This document shows positions 23,770 to 34,744 of a stretch of DNA of 64,000 nt, piece after piece. The stretch is from NCBI GenBank assembly GCA_022495005.1, contig JAGYXB010000690.1, positions 1 to 64,000 of the forward strand, given 5' to 3'. Each line of letters opens with the position of its first letter. The first letter of the stretch is position 1. This DNA is from Rhyacophila brunnea (lineage: Eukaryota; Arthropoda; Insecta; Trichoptera; Rhyacophilidae). The notes under the pieces were generated by a model that saw nothing but the letters and a program-made list of their open reading frames with translations, did no database searches and was not told where the DNA came from. Position numbers and translations under genes: made by a program.

Positions 23770-24104
23770 AGTTGCAAGAGTTGTAAGATTGCATGCATTA
23801 ATCAAAAAAGTTCGGAAGTTTCTGAATTTTCATTTTCATTTGACAGTTGGAATTGTACGTGTAGAACGATAGTGGCGAACCTGCCGGTTAAAAATGAACT
23901 ACACCGCGCAGACTCATTTTGAGGTTAACCGATTTTCACAACCTGTCAAATATTACTATAAAATGACAACATCGCGTCTCGCTTACTCTTGAAGAATGAG
24001 ATCGGCGAGACAGTCAGCGCTTTTACGTGTAAACAGTGTTATTATCGCGACAGTTTAAAATACACACTATTGCTGCAAGTAAATCCATGCACCTGTACAG
24101 GCGC
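23770..24104 (+). mobile_element. MITE family A, copy 1 (5'-truncated)
   Basis: Shares GTGGCGAACCT, AACTACACCGC, AAATGACAACATCGCG and the right end AAATCCATGCACCTGTACAG with copies at 40,799 and 57,995. The right end is followed by TA, as for mariner-like elements. The left end is missing, probably replaced by the adjacent SINE. Confidence 0.75.
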
Positions 24105-24487
24105 TATAATGGACAATACGGACGAAGATTCATAGACTTCTTCTTTCGTCTCACACTTGGTACACCTCGCAGCACACAGTTTGACAGACACTGAGAAACA
24201 CCGAAGAAGTTTAAAGCATCTGCATTATAATAATATTATAATATCGTAGTTTACAATCATAATGTGTGGACATTTTATGATAGTTTTGCATCGTAAATTA
24301 TATCCAACGTTAGGCTTTTGCTATAATAAGGCTATGAGTTGAATACTGTATTATTTGTATAAGTAACTGATACTATCCGTTAATAAGGCCAAGCTTTGAC
24401 ATTTCACTACCAACTGTACCACTGTATTGAAATTTACCGGTCTACCTAACTACCGAAAAAAGGTACAAGACGTACCTAAGTAAACAT
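24105..24487. other. no gene recognised
   Basis: AT-rich sequence without frame or repeat. Confidence 0.5.
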
Positions 24488-25395
24488 CAGTGGTGACGGG
24501 TGAAGGTAGGCTGTAAAGATCCGCCATAAATAGCACACATTAAACTGTTAGTCATCATTGAACTAAGACTGCAATTTACAGATGGTGTTGGTTAGTTTTT
24601 AAAATTCAATTAACCCTGCGATAAACAAACCATAATATTATACAATAGTCAAAAAATCTTCTTTTTCGGCCATATCCGCCCACAAGTTGGAGCATATGGA
24701 GACCACGCGGCGCCTCTAAGAAACCCTGTCGCTCGCCACTCTTCTTGCTTCATTCCAGGTCATACCAGCATCGAGTAGCTCCACCCTATACACTATATAG
24801 GTAGTATTTAATCCGGTCGGCTTGAAGAACAGGCAAGCCACGTTGATATTCTTTTCTGGCATCCGCAGGACATGGCCGAGCCAGGTCCAACATCACCTCA
24901 CCACTCTCAGCGTAATGAGAGGCTGCTTGGTGCGTTCTCTTATCTCCTCGTTGCTCGTTAAGTCATCGCATACCCAGTATCCGTCGCAAACATCTGTTTT
25001 CGAAGCTCAGTATACGGTAGCTCTGAGCCTTCGTAAGGTTCTATGATTCGCTACCGTAAAGCAGCACCATCAGAATGCAACTGTCGAATAGGCGGCATTT
25101 GGTTTTAACCGAGTACAACCGGACACTCCGCATCGAGTTGAATGTTGCTCCAGCCATTCCCATTCGGATAGCGAGCTCTCTCTACAAAATGCCATCTCCC
25201 GTGATTTGTACCTACTCCTAGATTGAAGCTGTCGACGCTCTCGATCGTTTTGCCCGTTGCTAATCAGAGGGAAATCTAGATCAGGACATGTGCTATTACT
25301 ATGGACCGAATGAAGACAAATAAATATATCTGAAAAAGCTTAGTGTGCAGTATTTATGTCGAAACTCCACGGCCTACTTCCACCTTTCGTCACTG
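24488..25395. mobile_element. foldback family E, copy carrying a retrotransposon piece
   Basis: Left arm from CAGTGGTGACGGGTGAAGG to ACAATAGTCAAAAAATC; right arm from GAAGACAAATAAATATATC to TTCCACCTTTCGTCACTG. Between the arms lies about 650 bp of non-LTR retrotransposon sequence. Confidence 0.7.
24660..25305 (-). pseudogene. non-LTR retrotransposon 3' region inside family E element
   Basis: The minus strand contains W-L-G-H-V-L-R-M-P-E-K-N, the usual post-RT motif of jockey/RTE-like elements, and further degenerate coding from about 25,250 to 24,700. Several frameshifts and stops break it. I did not find a flanking target duplication as clear as at 13,553. Confidence 0.65.
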
Positions 25396-25780
25396 CTTCT
25401 TTAATATTATCCTTCATGACTATTAACATTTTAAGTTATATGATTATGCAATGTAATTTTTGATTATTTTGTGTCGAGGCATTAAAAATCTGTACAAGTA
25501 GGTACCCTTAATTTGACCAAAAACTCAATTTGAAAAACGTTAATTTAGTGTGTAACACTGATTTTAACTTTAGCGATAGGTAGGGGGTCCGCCAAAGATC
25601 CTATCCTGAGGGCCCGCCTCAGGATGTGGGGGGGGGGCATGGCTATTACACAAAACATTGGTTTTCTTCGCGTTGGTTTGAAAATATGTAATAATAATAT
25701 TTATTCTTATAATAAGTAAGAAAATATAAGGGAGCGGATCATGCAGCCTTCGTAAACCTTGCGAAAAACGACGTTATGGG

Positions 25781-26180
25781 CAGTGACATCCCGTGGGGGT
25801 AGGCAGATTGAGTGTCGCTTGGGGGCGGCAGTTACTCGAAGGGCGGCAAATCGAGGAGAATCATTTGGAATATAATATATAAATAGCCACTTAAACTTAG
25901 TAATAACGAAAACACGTTTCCATTAAAAAAAATTAGCTCACTGGTTTTGTCGGGTTCGCGATATCTAGTTTACTATCGTTGCCCTTCAACGTCCTTGGTG
26001 ACTAGAATCGACACGTGCAGATTTGAGAATAATTACAATCTGATATTTTGTTAGTAATATATCCATACAACACATTTCTTAGATATTGGACTCATGAAAG
26101 GATGATAAAAATACTGTATAAAAAATGGGGCGGAATTTTGGCGCTGCCTAGGGGCGGCATTTTATCTAGGGAAGTCACTG
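25781..26180. mobile_element. hAT-type MITE, family D, copy 2
   Basis: Ends CAGTGACATCCC and GGGAAGTCACTG are flanked on both sides by GTTATGGG, an exact 8-bp target duplication. It is in the opposite orientation to copy 1, sharing GGGGGTAGGCAGATTGAG and TCGAAGGGCGGCAAATCGAG. Confidence 0.9.
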
Positions 26181-26959
26181 GTTATGGGTGCTACGGGGAT
26201 GTCTCAAAAGTGTCTCAACGAGCGCAGGTTTAATCCCAAGTATGTTATAAGATTAATCCGAAATAGTTTGGCACAGCAGCCGATGGAGCATTATTAATCA
26301 CAATTATTACGATATTGAATTATCACCGTGTTATCTGAGACGAGAGTGGGCGCCGTTCGAGATCAGTGTGGGCATTAAGACACGAATAAAAATCACAGAC
26401 GAGAAAATATCGGGTGACGGAAATGGCGGCCGGGTAATAAGTTAATAGCTATCCGATAAACGATCTCGTACACTTACTCGATTCGCATTCCGTCGATAAA
26501 AAAAAATAATGCTAATTGATACTGCCTAACACGAGATAAACAACTCTAGCATAAATAGAAATAATTACAAGATAAAAAGAACTTTTTATATACCACGTTT
26601 TTTAATTTTCTGTTGAATCATATAAACTTGACAATTTTATGTATTAATAATTTAGGAGAAATAAAGCAATTGTCAACAAATCATTTTTTTTTGCTATTTT
26701 GCAACAACCAAACAAATATAGAATACTGAAATGTCATTTTGATTTCCATAGTAACGCACGTATATATTAATAATTTAGTTGCTAGGACCATCCCCTTAGC
26801 AACCGATAATAGTGGATTGGATTACGGATTTCTTCCGAAATAACTTTTCATACAAAACAGAATTAACTGAAAACGAATTCAATTCTGCTTAAAGATGGCG
26901 GTACTGTTCGGTTATACCGGAGGCAGCGGAAAACGCATTTTGAAAATAGTCGATAAACT
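26181..26959. other. no gene recognised
   Basis: No open frame of note. A short GC-richer patch lies near 26,890-26,940. Confidence 0.5.
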
Positions 26960-27043
26960 GGATTATTTGTTAGTTTGGGTTAGTTTAGGTTCGGTTAGGT
27001 TGGGTTAGGTTAGGTTAGGTTAGGTTAGGTTAGGTTAGGTTAG
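26960..27043. repeat. (TTAGG)n tract
   Basis: At least eight tandem TTAGG units are preceded by degenerate ones (TTTAGG, TTCGG, TTGGG). TTAGG is the standard insect telomeric repeat. Short CCTAA runs also occur inside MITE C copies here, so this may be an interstitial or transposon-borne run rather than a telomere relic. The LTR element starts directly after it. Confidence 0.85.
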
Positions 27044-29245
27044 TGACGTTCACCCCGGTCCGGGAATAGTCCTAAAGGTACTTTATCTGCAACCGGTCCT
27101 GCCCTCGGACCGATTAAGAACCTTTGTTCGGCTAGCTCGATACTATTCGTGGAGAGGGTGATCAACTAAAGTTCTCGATTGACACCTTTGGAATGCACTT
27201 GATCATTATTATTTAACTTTATATTATTTAGGACCACTACCTAGTGATAGGTTAGCACCTAGATCATTAATTATCCGATAGTCTTTCAGATCGAACTTAT
27301 TTTCGTAAATTTTTACGTAAGCGTCAAAGACAGCTGACTATCTGTCACTTCTCTTAGTATTAGATGCTTTTCACGAAATGTTTCGTTGGTTGTTTTTTTT
27401 TAAAATAAAAATGAAAACTCCTTTTAGTAATTCAATTCAAATTATTTATTAAATTATTCTCGATAACAAATTTAATTTCTTTTCTTAATTAATTATAATC
27501 GACAATTATACACTTTAGTTTAATTTCGAATAATTACATAATTATTTTATACTCTTATTTAAATTAATTATTAAATAAAGTTAATCAATTATAATTATTT
27601 TATGTTTAATTAATGTACGATTACACACTTATAACTAAGAGTCGCCGACCGTATACTTTAAGAAACTATGCTCCTTTTATATATATAATAGATCGCGAAT
27701 AGATGACGTGTATTATGACGATATGTTTACTATATCATCTGACAGCGCGAGCCACGTGTCGTTCACGATGACGTTTCAACTCGTGACACGTCGTGACGTC
27801 AGATTACGACGCGACCGAAATATCTCCCGAATGAATATCGGAGAAATATTCAAAAACTAAGCGAATTCAGATCGCCTCCGGGCACAACCTTCCGGGAATA
27901 CTGAAAAACCGACTGCTCACTGTACATAAAATGCGGACCGTTATATAGACTCCCGGCGGGAAAAACCCGAGATTTTGACGTCATTCGAAATATGGACCAG
28001 TGGGAGATCGTTCTACCTCCTCCACAGAGCTAATGGCCAGAGTATCGGACCAATCATAGAAAAGCTGTTTATTTCCCGGCTTTTCCGGAAAATTATGATC
28101 ATTCAATAGAATAAAAATATATAATTAATTAATACCTATAGGCGGTACAAGTTTAATAACAATCGTGAAAGTCCTTATAGGGCTTTTGACACAAATTGTC
28201 CAAATATCTGTTAGTTCGTTTATCGAGCTAACGGAAAGGAAAAATGAAAATATTTTCGCTAAAAATAATACGTAACAAGGACGTGAGTCATTAAAATCAC
28301 CGTCCAAGAACATGGATATAATGAGACTGGCAGAAATCGCAGTTGTCCGTTTCTTTTATGCAGAACTTTTGCGGGCTAATTACGGATAGCCGGAAAGGGT
28401 TGCGATTAAAATTTATTCAATTATATTTATGGAACACTTCAACTTAAAGGTATAACATTAGTTTCAATCAAAATTTCTATGACAAGTCTTCATTTATTGA
28501 GTTTGAAAATTACCTATTTTGGGTAATTTAATATTGATCTGTCGAGGTTAATTGACAGATCTTAAGAATAATTTTTATTCGTAAATTAAGAGAGCAACCG
28601 AGTCCTTAGACTTACATTATCAGAATTTCCATTTTCGAAATTCCTTCATTTAACTTTTACAAAAGTAGGTACTTAAATTGGTACCCTTTTTATTACGATT
28701 CGAAATATTAATTTATTATTTAAATTAAGTGTGCGTAATCAGTACTTACAAAACGTAATCATTAGATTTTAATTACGATAATATTTGATATCATAATTTA
28801 TTTATTTAAGGCATTTGACTTTGGCCGCGGGGAAAACATAGCGACTCAATTTAGAAAAATAAAATTTATTTTTATATAATTCAAAATCAGATTAAATAGA
28901 AATGGACATTTATTTACAATGTTTAGCAAATGATATCCCATAAGTCGTTTACAATTTATTATCTATTTTTAACCTTAATCCTATACATTTCAATTACTTA
29001 CATTCCACCTTATAAGACCATTTGGTCCCCTTGAAAAAAAATTCATCCGTAGTTCATTCTGAGGGGCTATATGTCACTCAGACTGCACTACGGGACTCAA
29101 TACACAATAACTATAGCTTTGTTTAGAGATTGGGCACGTATTTTTCAAATAAAATCGACATTCACGGTCGGATCGAAAAGTTGTGACGTCACTAATTTAT
29201 TAAGGAAAAATGCCGGCTGAGGGCCTACATTTTGGGGCCTTGTCA
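27044..29245 (-). repeat. 3' LTR of the retrotransposon
   Basis: Starts TGACGTTCACCCCGG and ends GGGGCCTTGTCA on the plus strand, matching the copy at 35,719-37,922 nearly throughout. The purine-richer sequence beside it on the minus strand (GAAGTAGGGACGTT) would be the plus-strand primer site but is a weak polypurine tract. Confidence 0.9.
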
Positions 29246-31672
29246 AACGTCCCTACTTCAATGAGTCACAACTGTGAGTGTCCGATCTCGATAACGTCCG
29301 TCCCACCTCTAAACTTCACTATATATAAAGCGGTTAAAAGCAGTTAGTATAATTTCTATAATAAAGTACACACTACAAATGGGTGGATGTACATAGATCG
29401 CTTTATTTATATTTATTCATAGTCGACCCAGCATCGAGTCTTAAAGGAAAGTAATAAAATTTTGATACAAAACAAAATTTGATTTTATATATTTCATTTC
29501 TTCAAATGGAAAGCTGCATAACGCGAAGCTGTCTTCGTCATCAGAGAGGAAGTACAACCGGCCTCTTCGTTGTAAGCTGCACTCTCCTTGCTAAGGAACA
29601 ATCATAGTATCCTAACATTTTAAAGGGGTAACTGCCCCATAAACCATCAATAACTAATTAACGTAGTATTTATTTCTTCATTCTCCTCCTTTCTATTATT
29701 TTTTTTTTTTTAATTTTTAAACGTAGCGCCGAATACTAGCGATAACTTGGGGTGGAAGTAATTACACTCCCCCGTGCCATCACTTAGCAACACTTTCTTC
29801 ATTTCGCAGCTCCGAATACTAATATGGACTTAGCGTGGAAGCAAACGTACTTCCCCATGCCGTTATTTTAGCAACCTTTCTTCATTCCGCAGCTCCGAAT
29901 ACTAATGAGGACTTAGCGTGGAAGTAAACGTACTTCCCCATGCCGTCATTTAGCAACACTTTCTTTATTCCGCAAGCTCCGAATACTAATGTGGACTTAG
30001 CGTGGAAGCAAACGCTTCCCCAAGCCATCATTTAGCAACACTTTCTTCATTTCGCAGCTCCGAATACTAATGAGGACTTAGCGTGGAAGTAAACGTACTT
30101 CCCCATGCCATCATTTAGCAACACTTTCTTCATTGCGCAGCTCCGAATACTAATGAGGACTTAGCGTGGAAGTAAACGTACTTCACCATGCCGTCATTTA
30201 GCAACACTTTCTTTATTCCGCAAGCTCCGGAGGAAGAGACCGACCCATGCGTCTCCTTCCCGTCCGACCTGCACGTAGATATCTCCTCTGAGGGGGCCTC
30301 GTCTTGATGGGGGCGTTTCGTAAAACTGCGTCCAACGCATCTTGCCTCTCTCTAAGGGTCATTGGTCTTTTTCCAACCGCATATCCACTACGTTTCACTT
30401 AGGGGGCGCTGTTTAGGTGGAGGAGCCCTTGGCTGCGACTGCAACACCCTACCTCTCACTAAGATCCTTTCTCCCTTCTACCATTTTAACGGTGAATTAG
30501 TTAAATTTCTTTTACTCAAGCACATCCAGGTACATCTAAAGTATACCGGCAAGATTTCCGCGAGTCCGTCTCCGTACCGCTTACTGGCACTGTTGACGTC
30601 GGTGGTTCCGAAATTCGTTCCGCCATCGACGCGGTTCGTCTCAGTTGCTGGTACTTCCTCTCGTTCGCAGGTTTCACCGATATGACTGGAAACCTCTCAG
30701 TATGTGGTGTTAGAGTGGTAACTAAATTGTTCACCCATCCATCTTCATTCTCCGCTCCTTCATGAGCTTCTTCATCTCGCAGCTCCGAATACTAGTAGGG
30801 AAACGTACTTCTCCATGCCGCCACTAGTAACTCTTTCTTCGTTTCGCTTAAACTTCTTCTTCCAGCTACACGTTCATATAACCACTCCGAACTTCACATA
30901 AAACATATATATTTCACAGTAATCCTGTTTACTGATCACTTATTACTTAAACGTCAATTACATTCAGTATATTATTCACACAATACGAATATAACATACT
31001 ATACTATTAATATTTGAAACACTTGATTAACACTATTGTTAATGACCTCACTAAATTATATTTCTTATAATGAATTATATTTATATTGCGCACAATTGCA
31101 GTAGTTGGCAATAGCTCGTCGCCCGATACATCCAAAGTACTACCTACAATTGTCCACACAATCTTACTACTCTATTTTGGACGGTCTGCAGTCGTTACAG
31201 CTGGTAGTGTCTTTTGACACGCCGAAAGTTACTATCCCCGACTACACCTGTCCCTAAGATCTAAAATATTTACAAGCCAAGAAAAATCCGTAGAATCGTT
31301 GTTTTGAGCTGGTTTTCACACCGACTCTCCCTGCATAAGAGGGTAGTAAGTCATGGTCAATCGTCATTACACCTCATAACTTTTATCTTATAACTAACTT
31401 ATATAGTATGGTCTCACCACTACTATTAACTCAATAACATGTTATACTAAATAATGTTATTACTAGCTAACCTACGATTACGAACTAACTTATTAATGGG
31501 CTTACACCTACTTGATTACTTGCTGAGGTAGTGATCCAGTCACTTACCTTGCAGCAACGCTTCTTTAGTTCCTTAGACTAAATTTAACGAAGGCATTTAC
31601 ATTGATGCAATTTGGAGACGACTCAGCATCCGAATTACATAATTTATTTAATTAATCAAGTAGATCGCCAAA
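29246..31672 (-). other. non-coding 3' internal region of the LTR element
   Basis: No long frame is present on either strand. It contains the 83-bp tandem array at 29,721-30,228, a stray related unit at 30,774-30,848, and two short minus frames in the same register (30,734-30,516 and 30,398-30,213). The second is arginine-rich. They may be relics of lost coding sequence; I cannot assign them. In a complete element pol would be expected around here. Confidence 0.7.
29721..30228. repeat. 83-bp tandem repeats, about six copies
   Basis: Units begin near 29,723, 29,806, 29,889, 29,972, 30,054 and 30,137, each with AGCTCCGAATACTAAT, GGACTTAGCGTGGAAG and TAGCAACACTTTCTT. Spacing is 82-83 bp. Most contain GGAAGTAAACGTACTTCC, whose six end bases on each side are complementary, giving a potential 6-bp hairpin per unit. 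The first unit is the most divergent. Confidence 0.9.
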
Positions 31673-33616
31673 TTATCGAACACATACATCTCGTAGGACG
31701 TTATCTAATATATTTAAGTTTAATATACTATCGCTTCTACAATAGCTCTTCATATAATCATTTAAATGATCATTAATCGGTTTCGCACCGACTTCCCCCT
31801 CATTATAGGGCAATAGATTTCTAGCGACAGAAATCACATCCAATAATTTCCTCCGATATTTAATTTTACGATATAACCTATCAATGGTATTAAAATTAAT
31901 AATCACTTTATTTCTAATATAATTAACACACTTTATTCTAAACTTATTTAATTTCACCTTAAGCCTATTTAATCTCTTCTTGTGGTTATACTCCTCGAGG
32001 TATACCACGACGTCCTCTTTAATTTTATTTTTGTCAAGTCGTCCAACGACTTTAACAATGGTTTTATTAGATTTCAAAGAGATCTCGTTTTTCCCTTTAA
32101 TCTGCCTAGGGCCGACCTCCTCTGGGTCAACAGCTAGCACAGGAGCCAAATGCTCGATAGAACCCTCAGGTTCAAATTCCAATTCAGGATCCATTTCCTG
32201 TTTACGTTTATTAAAGTTACATTTATTATTAAGCCATCTATATTTATTACTATTAATATTTGTTAGAATAACACTAAGATTACACAATTTACGTCTAACA
32301 CACTTAATAGTATCCGGCTTATCCTTACTCAATTTCTTCAAGTAGTTATATTCCACTTGACATAGCAACAGATCTTCTTTAACCTTCCTTGGATTAAGTC
32401 GACCGATAGTTTTAACATTAATTTTATTTAACTTAAACGCAACCTTGCTCCTCCTTTTTGGGGCCAAATGCCCAATAGAACCTTCAGGTTCAAATTCCAA
32501 TTCAGGATCCATTTCCCGTTCACGTTTATTAAAGTTATCAACATTATAATCTTCAGGACCGCTTTTTGGCCCGACCTCTTCAGGGCTAGTCACCATCCTT
32601 GAATTTAAACACTGCAGAAAACCATTGAAGTTCAAATTCGACGCGGGCCTTACTTCCCGTTTACATACGCCAATACTATTATTAGCATTATTTAAATCAA
32701 CATTAAATTTATTAATGGGGTTAGTATTCATATTCAAATTAGCAAGAGCATAAGGATTAATTAAATGGTTAGTGGATGCACAATGTCTGTCACTAGATTC
32801 AGTGATATTACCGGCACCTACCTTTAATGAAGTTCTCGGCTCTGCAAGAGCGGCATCCACACAACTGGAACTACCGAAGGCACAGGTAACTACCTTTCGA
32901 AGTTTATTTTTATAAACCTTTAACTTTGGTTTTGTTAACATACATATTAAATAATTCAATTGGGAACTTATCCCTAATAAAACTTGTTTTGTGGCTAATT
33001 CGGCTGCCGGTTGTTTAATTTGAGATATTGTATGGTGTAAGGGATTTATTTTATTTTTACCTTTAGAATGAACAACTTTCTTATTACAAGAGGCAATTTT
33101 CAAAGCGAACTTTATACCTCGCAATTCTTCCCCTTTCACCTTACCACAATTAGAAGTTACTTTACTTTGCACAGATGGTGCATTAATCAATATCCCATTA
33201 TTAATATTTACATTCGGTATTTCCACTGAATCATTGGTAGTTTCTACCACATTTTCATTACAATATTCTACCGGTCTTACGTTATCAATGCTCTTATCAA
33301 GAGAGACAACACTATTAATAGCAGACTTATCAATGCCAGCTTCGGCTTTAAAATTAACATTAGTATTAAATGTCTTCACCGGAAGAGTGTTCATTTTAAC
33401 TTTATTATTATCACTAAAATTTCTCGCCGGAAGAGCGTTCACATCACTTAAAACTAATTTTGAACGGCGCCAAAAGGGAGTCCGCATCGAAGCACTAGTA
33501 GCACCAGTAGTCGCTTGAAGAGAGTCCGCTGATTTCACACTAGTCTTCTTACCGGCGGTAAGCCGGCGTTCGCCATCAAAGAGTCGTCGACGAGACACCG
33601 GGGCCGCTGACCATCC
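31673..33616 (-). CDS. ORF2 of the LTR element, unknown function
   Basis: An open frame of 641 codons from 33,598 (GTG) to TAA at 31,675-31,673, continuing upstream without a stop to the gag UGA. The first ATG in frame is at 33,487. It could be reached by UGA readthrough from gag or by internal initiation. The product is rich in Lys and Asn, and I recognise no catalytic motif: no D-S/T-G protease triad, no Y-x-D-D, no integrase residues. It contains a tandem internal duplication: residues 355-423 and 461-543 both open with N-F-N-K-R, E-M-D-P-E-L-E-F-E-P-E-G-S-I and H-L-A-P, and both end in an E-Y-N-x-x-K-x-L segment. It is probably real coding sequence because the frame stays open for 1.9 kb of AT-rich DNA, where stops are frequent by chance. 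Confidence 0.7.
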   Translation of the reverse strand, partial: GWSAAPVSRRRLFDGERRLTAGKKTSVKSADSLQATTGATSASMRTPFWRRSKLVLSDVNALPARNFSDNNKVKMNTLPVKTFNTNVNFKAEAGIDKSAINSVVSLDKSIDNVRPVEYCNENVVETTNDSVEIPNVNINNGILINAPSVQSKVTSNCGKVKGEELRGIKFALKIASCNKKVVHSKGKNKINPLHHTISQIKQPAAELATKQVLLGISSQLNYLICMLTKPKLKVYKNKLRKVVTCAFGSSSCVDAALAEPRTSLKVGAGNITESSDRHCASTNHLINPYALANLNMNTNPINKFNVDLNNANNSIGVCKREVRPASNLNFNGFLQCLNSRMVTSPEEVGPKSGPEDYNVDNFNKREREMDPELEFEPEGSIGHLAPKRRSKVAFKLNKINVKTIGRLNPRKVKEDLLLCQVEYNYLKKLSKDKPDTIKCVRRKLCNLSVILTNINSNKYRWLNNKCNFNKRKQEMDPELEFEPEGSIEHLAPVLAVDPEEVGPRQIKGKNEISLKSNKTIVKVVGRLDKNKIKEDVVVYLEEYNHKKRLNRLKVKLNKFRIKCVNYIRNKVIINFNTIDRLYRKIKYRRKLLDVISVARNLLPYNEGEVGAKPINDHLNDYMKSYCRSDSILNLNILDNVLRDVCVR

Positions 33617-34744
33617 TCACGTTCGGGGATCACCATTCCGTTGAGGGCGCTGTTGGTTTGGACAATCTCCGTTGTCATGTGGTCCCGAACAATAGTGACA
33701 TTTACGATTGTCACTGAATTGTCGGGCGCCTCCCGGCTGCATACCTCCACGTCCACCTCTAGCTCCATTAGCCGAACCACCACGTTGGTTCATATTATTA
33801 CCCCCATATTGAGGTCTCCCTTGGGCAACATTTTGCGTCCTATTATTACCCCCATATTGAGGTCTCTCTTGCACAACATTTTGTGTTCTTCCAAAATGTT
33901 CTTCGGGTCTTTGTTCCCCACGTGGCTTTCCTTGCCACCTATTCGGTTCGACGACCCTTCTGTCGTTATTCCTATAATTATTATCGTATACTCTTTCATG
34001 ATTACCCCAAGACGTCATTACTGGAGGTTGGGTTTGCTTCAAGGGATGTAACATTGAAGCTTTCTTCAAGAGTTCGGGCAACGTACGCCACGTCCCTTGA
34101 TCGATCCGAAATTGATCTCTCTCCGTCAACAAATCGAAGAAAGTAGCAGCCAACGTCTCTGACTGCATTCCTGGCAAAAGAATTTCCGCCAATTCAGCTT
34201 TTTGTACTAAAAAGTAGTACGCCTCTTCATCTTGTCTCTGTGGCCTCTCCTGCAAATCTATCCTTTGACAACGTCTCCGAGTGGACGATTCGAAGTATGC
34301 TGTCAAAGCTAGACTAAATGATTTCCAGCTATCCGAAGGACTAATATTCCTTCCCCAGGCTTTGGCTTCGCCTGTCAATTGTTTTAAAGCTCTTTCTGTC
34401 CAATTTTCTCGTGGGTAATTAACCGCTTCAAAGTAATCCTGACAGTGTTTCAGAAAAACATCGGCACGTTGCCTTAAGTTTCCATCATATGTAGCGAAGA
34501 GTTCAGGTTTGAAACTGCAATGTGTGTCCATCTTTTTATCCGGGGTCACCGTCGGGCGTCTTATATGTATTGCACTTTCGTCTGTGCGAGGGCTATCCTC
34601 CAAGAAAACTTGCGCGTTTTGCAAACCTTCTTCCAATACGAAGTCCTCTTCGACACTAGGACCAGGAATGGGGTTCGGCATTATTTCTTCGAATTCCTCC
34701 GTTCCTCGAAGTTGAAAGTAGCGAACACCCGACCGTAAATTCAT
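33617..34744 (-). CDS. gag: Gag protein of the LTR element
   Basis: 375 codons, ATG at 34,744, TGA at 33,619-33,617. Residues about 70-245 follow the retrotransposon Gag capsid pattern: an F-K-P-E-L-F region, R-A-D-V-F-L-K-H-C-Q-D-Y-F, E-R-A-L-K-Q-L-T-G-E-A-K-A-W, and S-W-K-S-F-S-L-A-L-T-A-Y-F. A basic, Gly/Asn/Gln-rich tail with a 16-residue tandem duplication (R-T-Q-N-V, then R-P-Q-Y-G-G-N-N) leads to a zinc knuckle at residues 349-361 of form C-x2-C-x3-H-x4-C, one residue shorter than the usual C-x2-C-x4-H-x4-C. Gag should assemble the particle and bind RNA. No frame damage is seen. The stop is followed in frame by ORF2 with only six codons between it and the ORF2 GTG. Confidence 0.9.
   Translation of the reverse strand: MNLRSGVRYFQLRGTEEFEEIMPNPIPGPSVEEDFVLEEGLQNAQVFLEDSPRTDESAIHIRRPTVTPDKKMDTHCSFKPELFATYDGNLRQRADVFLKHCQDYFEAVNYPRENWTERALKQLTGEAKAWGRNISPSDSWKSFSLALTAYFESSTRRRCQRIDLQERPQRQDEEAYYFLVQKAELAEILLPGMQSETLAATFFDLLTERDQFRIDQGTWRTLPELLKKASMLHPLKQTQPPVMTSWGNHERVYDNNYRNNDRRVVEPNRWQGKPRGEQRPEEHFGRTQNVVQERPQYGGNNRTQNVAQGRPQYGGNNMNQRGGSANGARGGRGGMQPGGARQFSDNRKCHYCSGPHDNGDCPNQQRPQRNGDPRT

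Noticed and set aside
26960..27043. (TTAGG)n tract as a true telomere or chromosome-end relic
   Set aside because: Only about eight good units, ordinary sequence on both sides, and similar short CCTAA runs are part of a dispersed MITE in the same window.
31980..34738. Plus-strand frames of up to 136 codons across the LTR element coding region
   Set aside because: They are antisense shadows of gag and ORF2, which have the recognisable domains and the longer frames.
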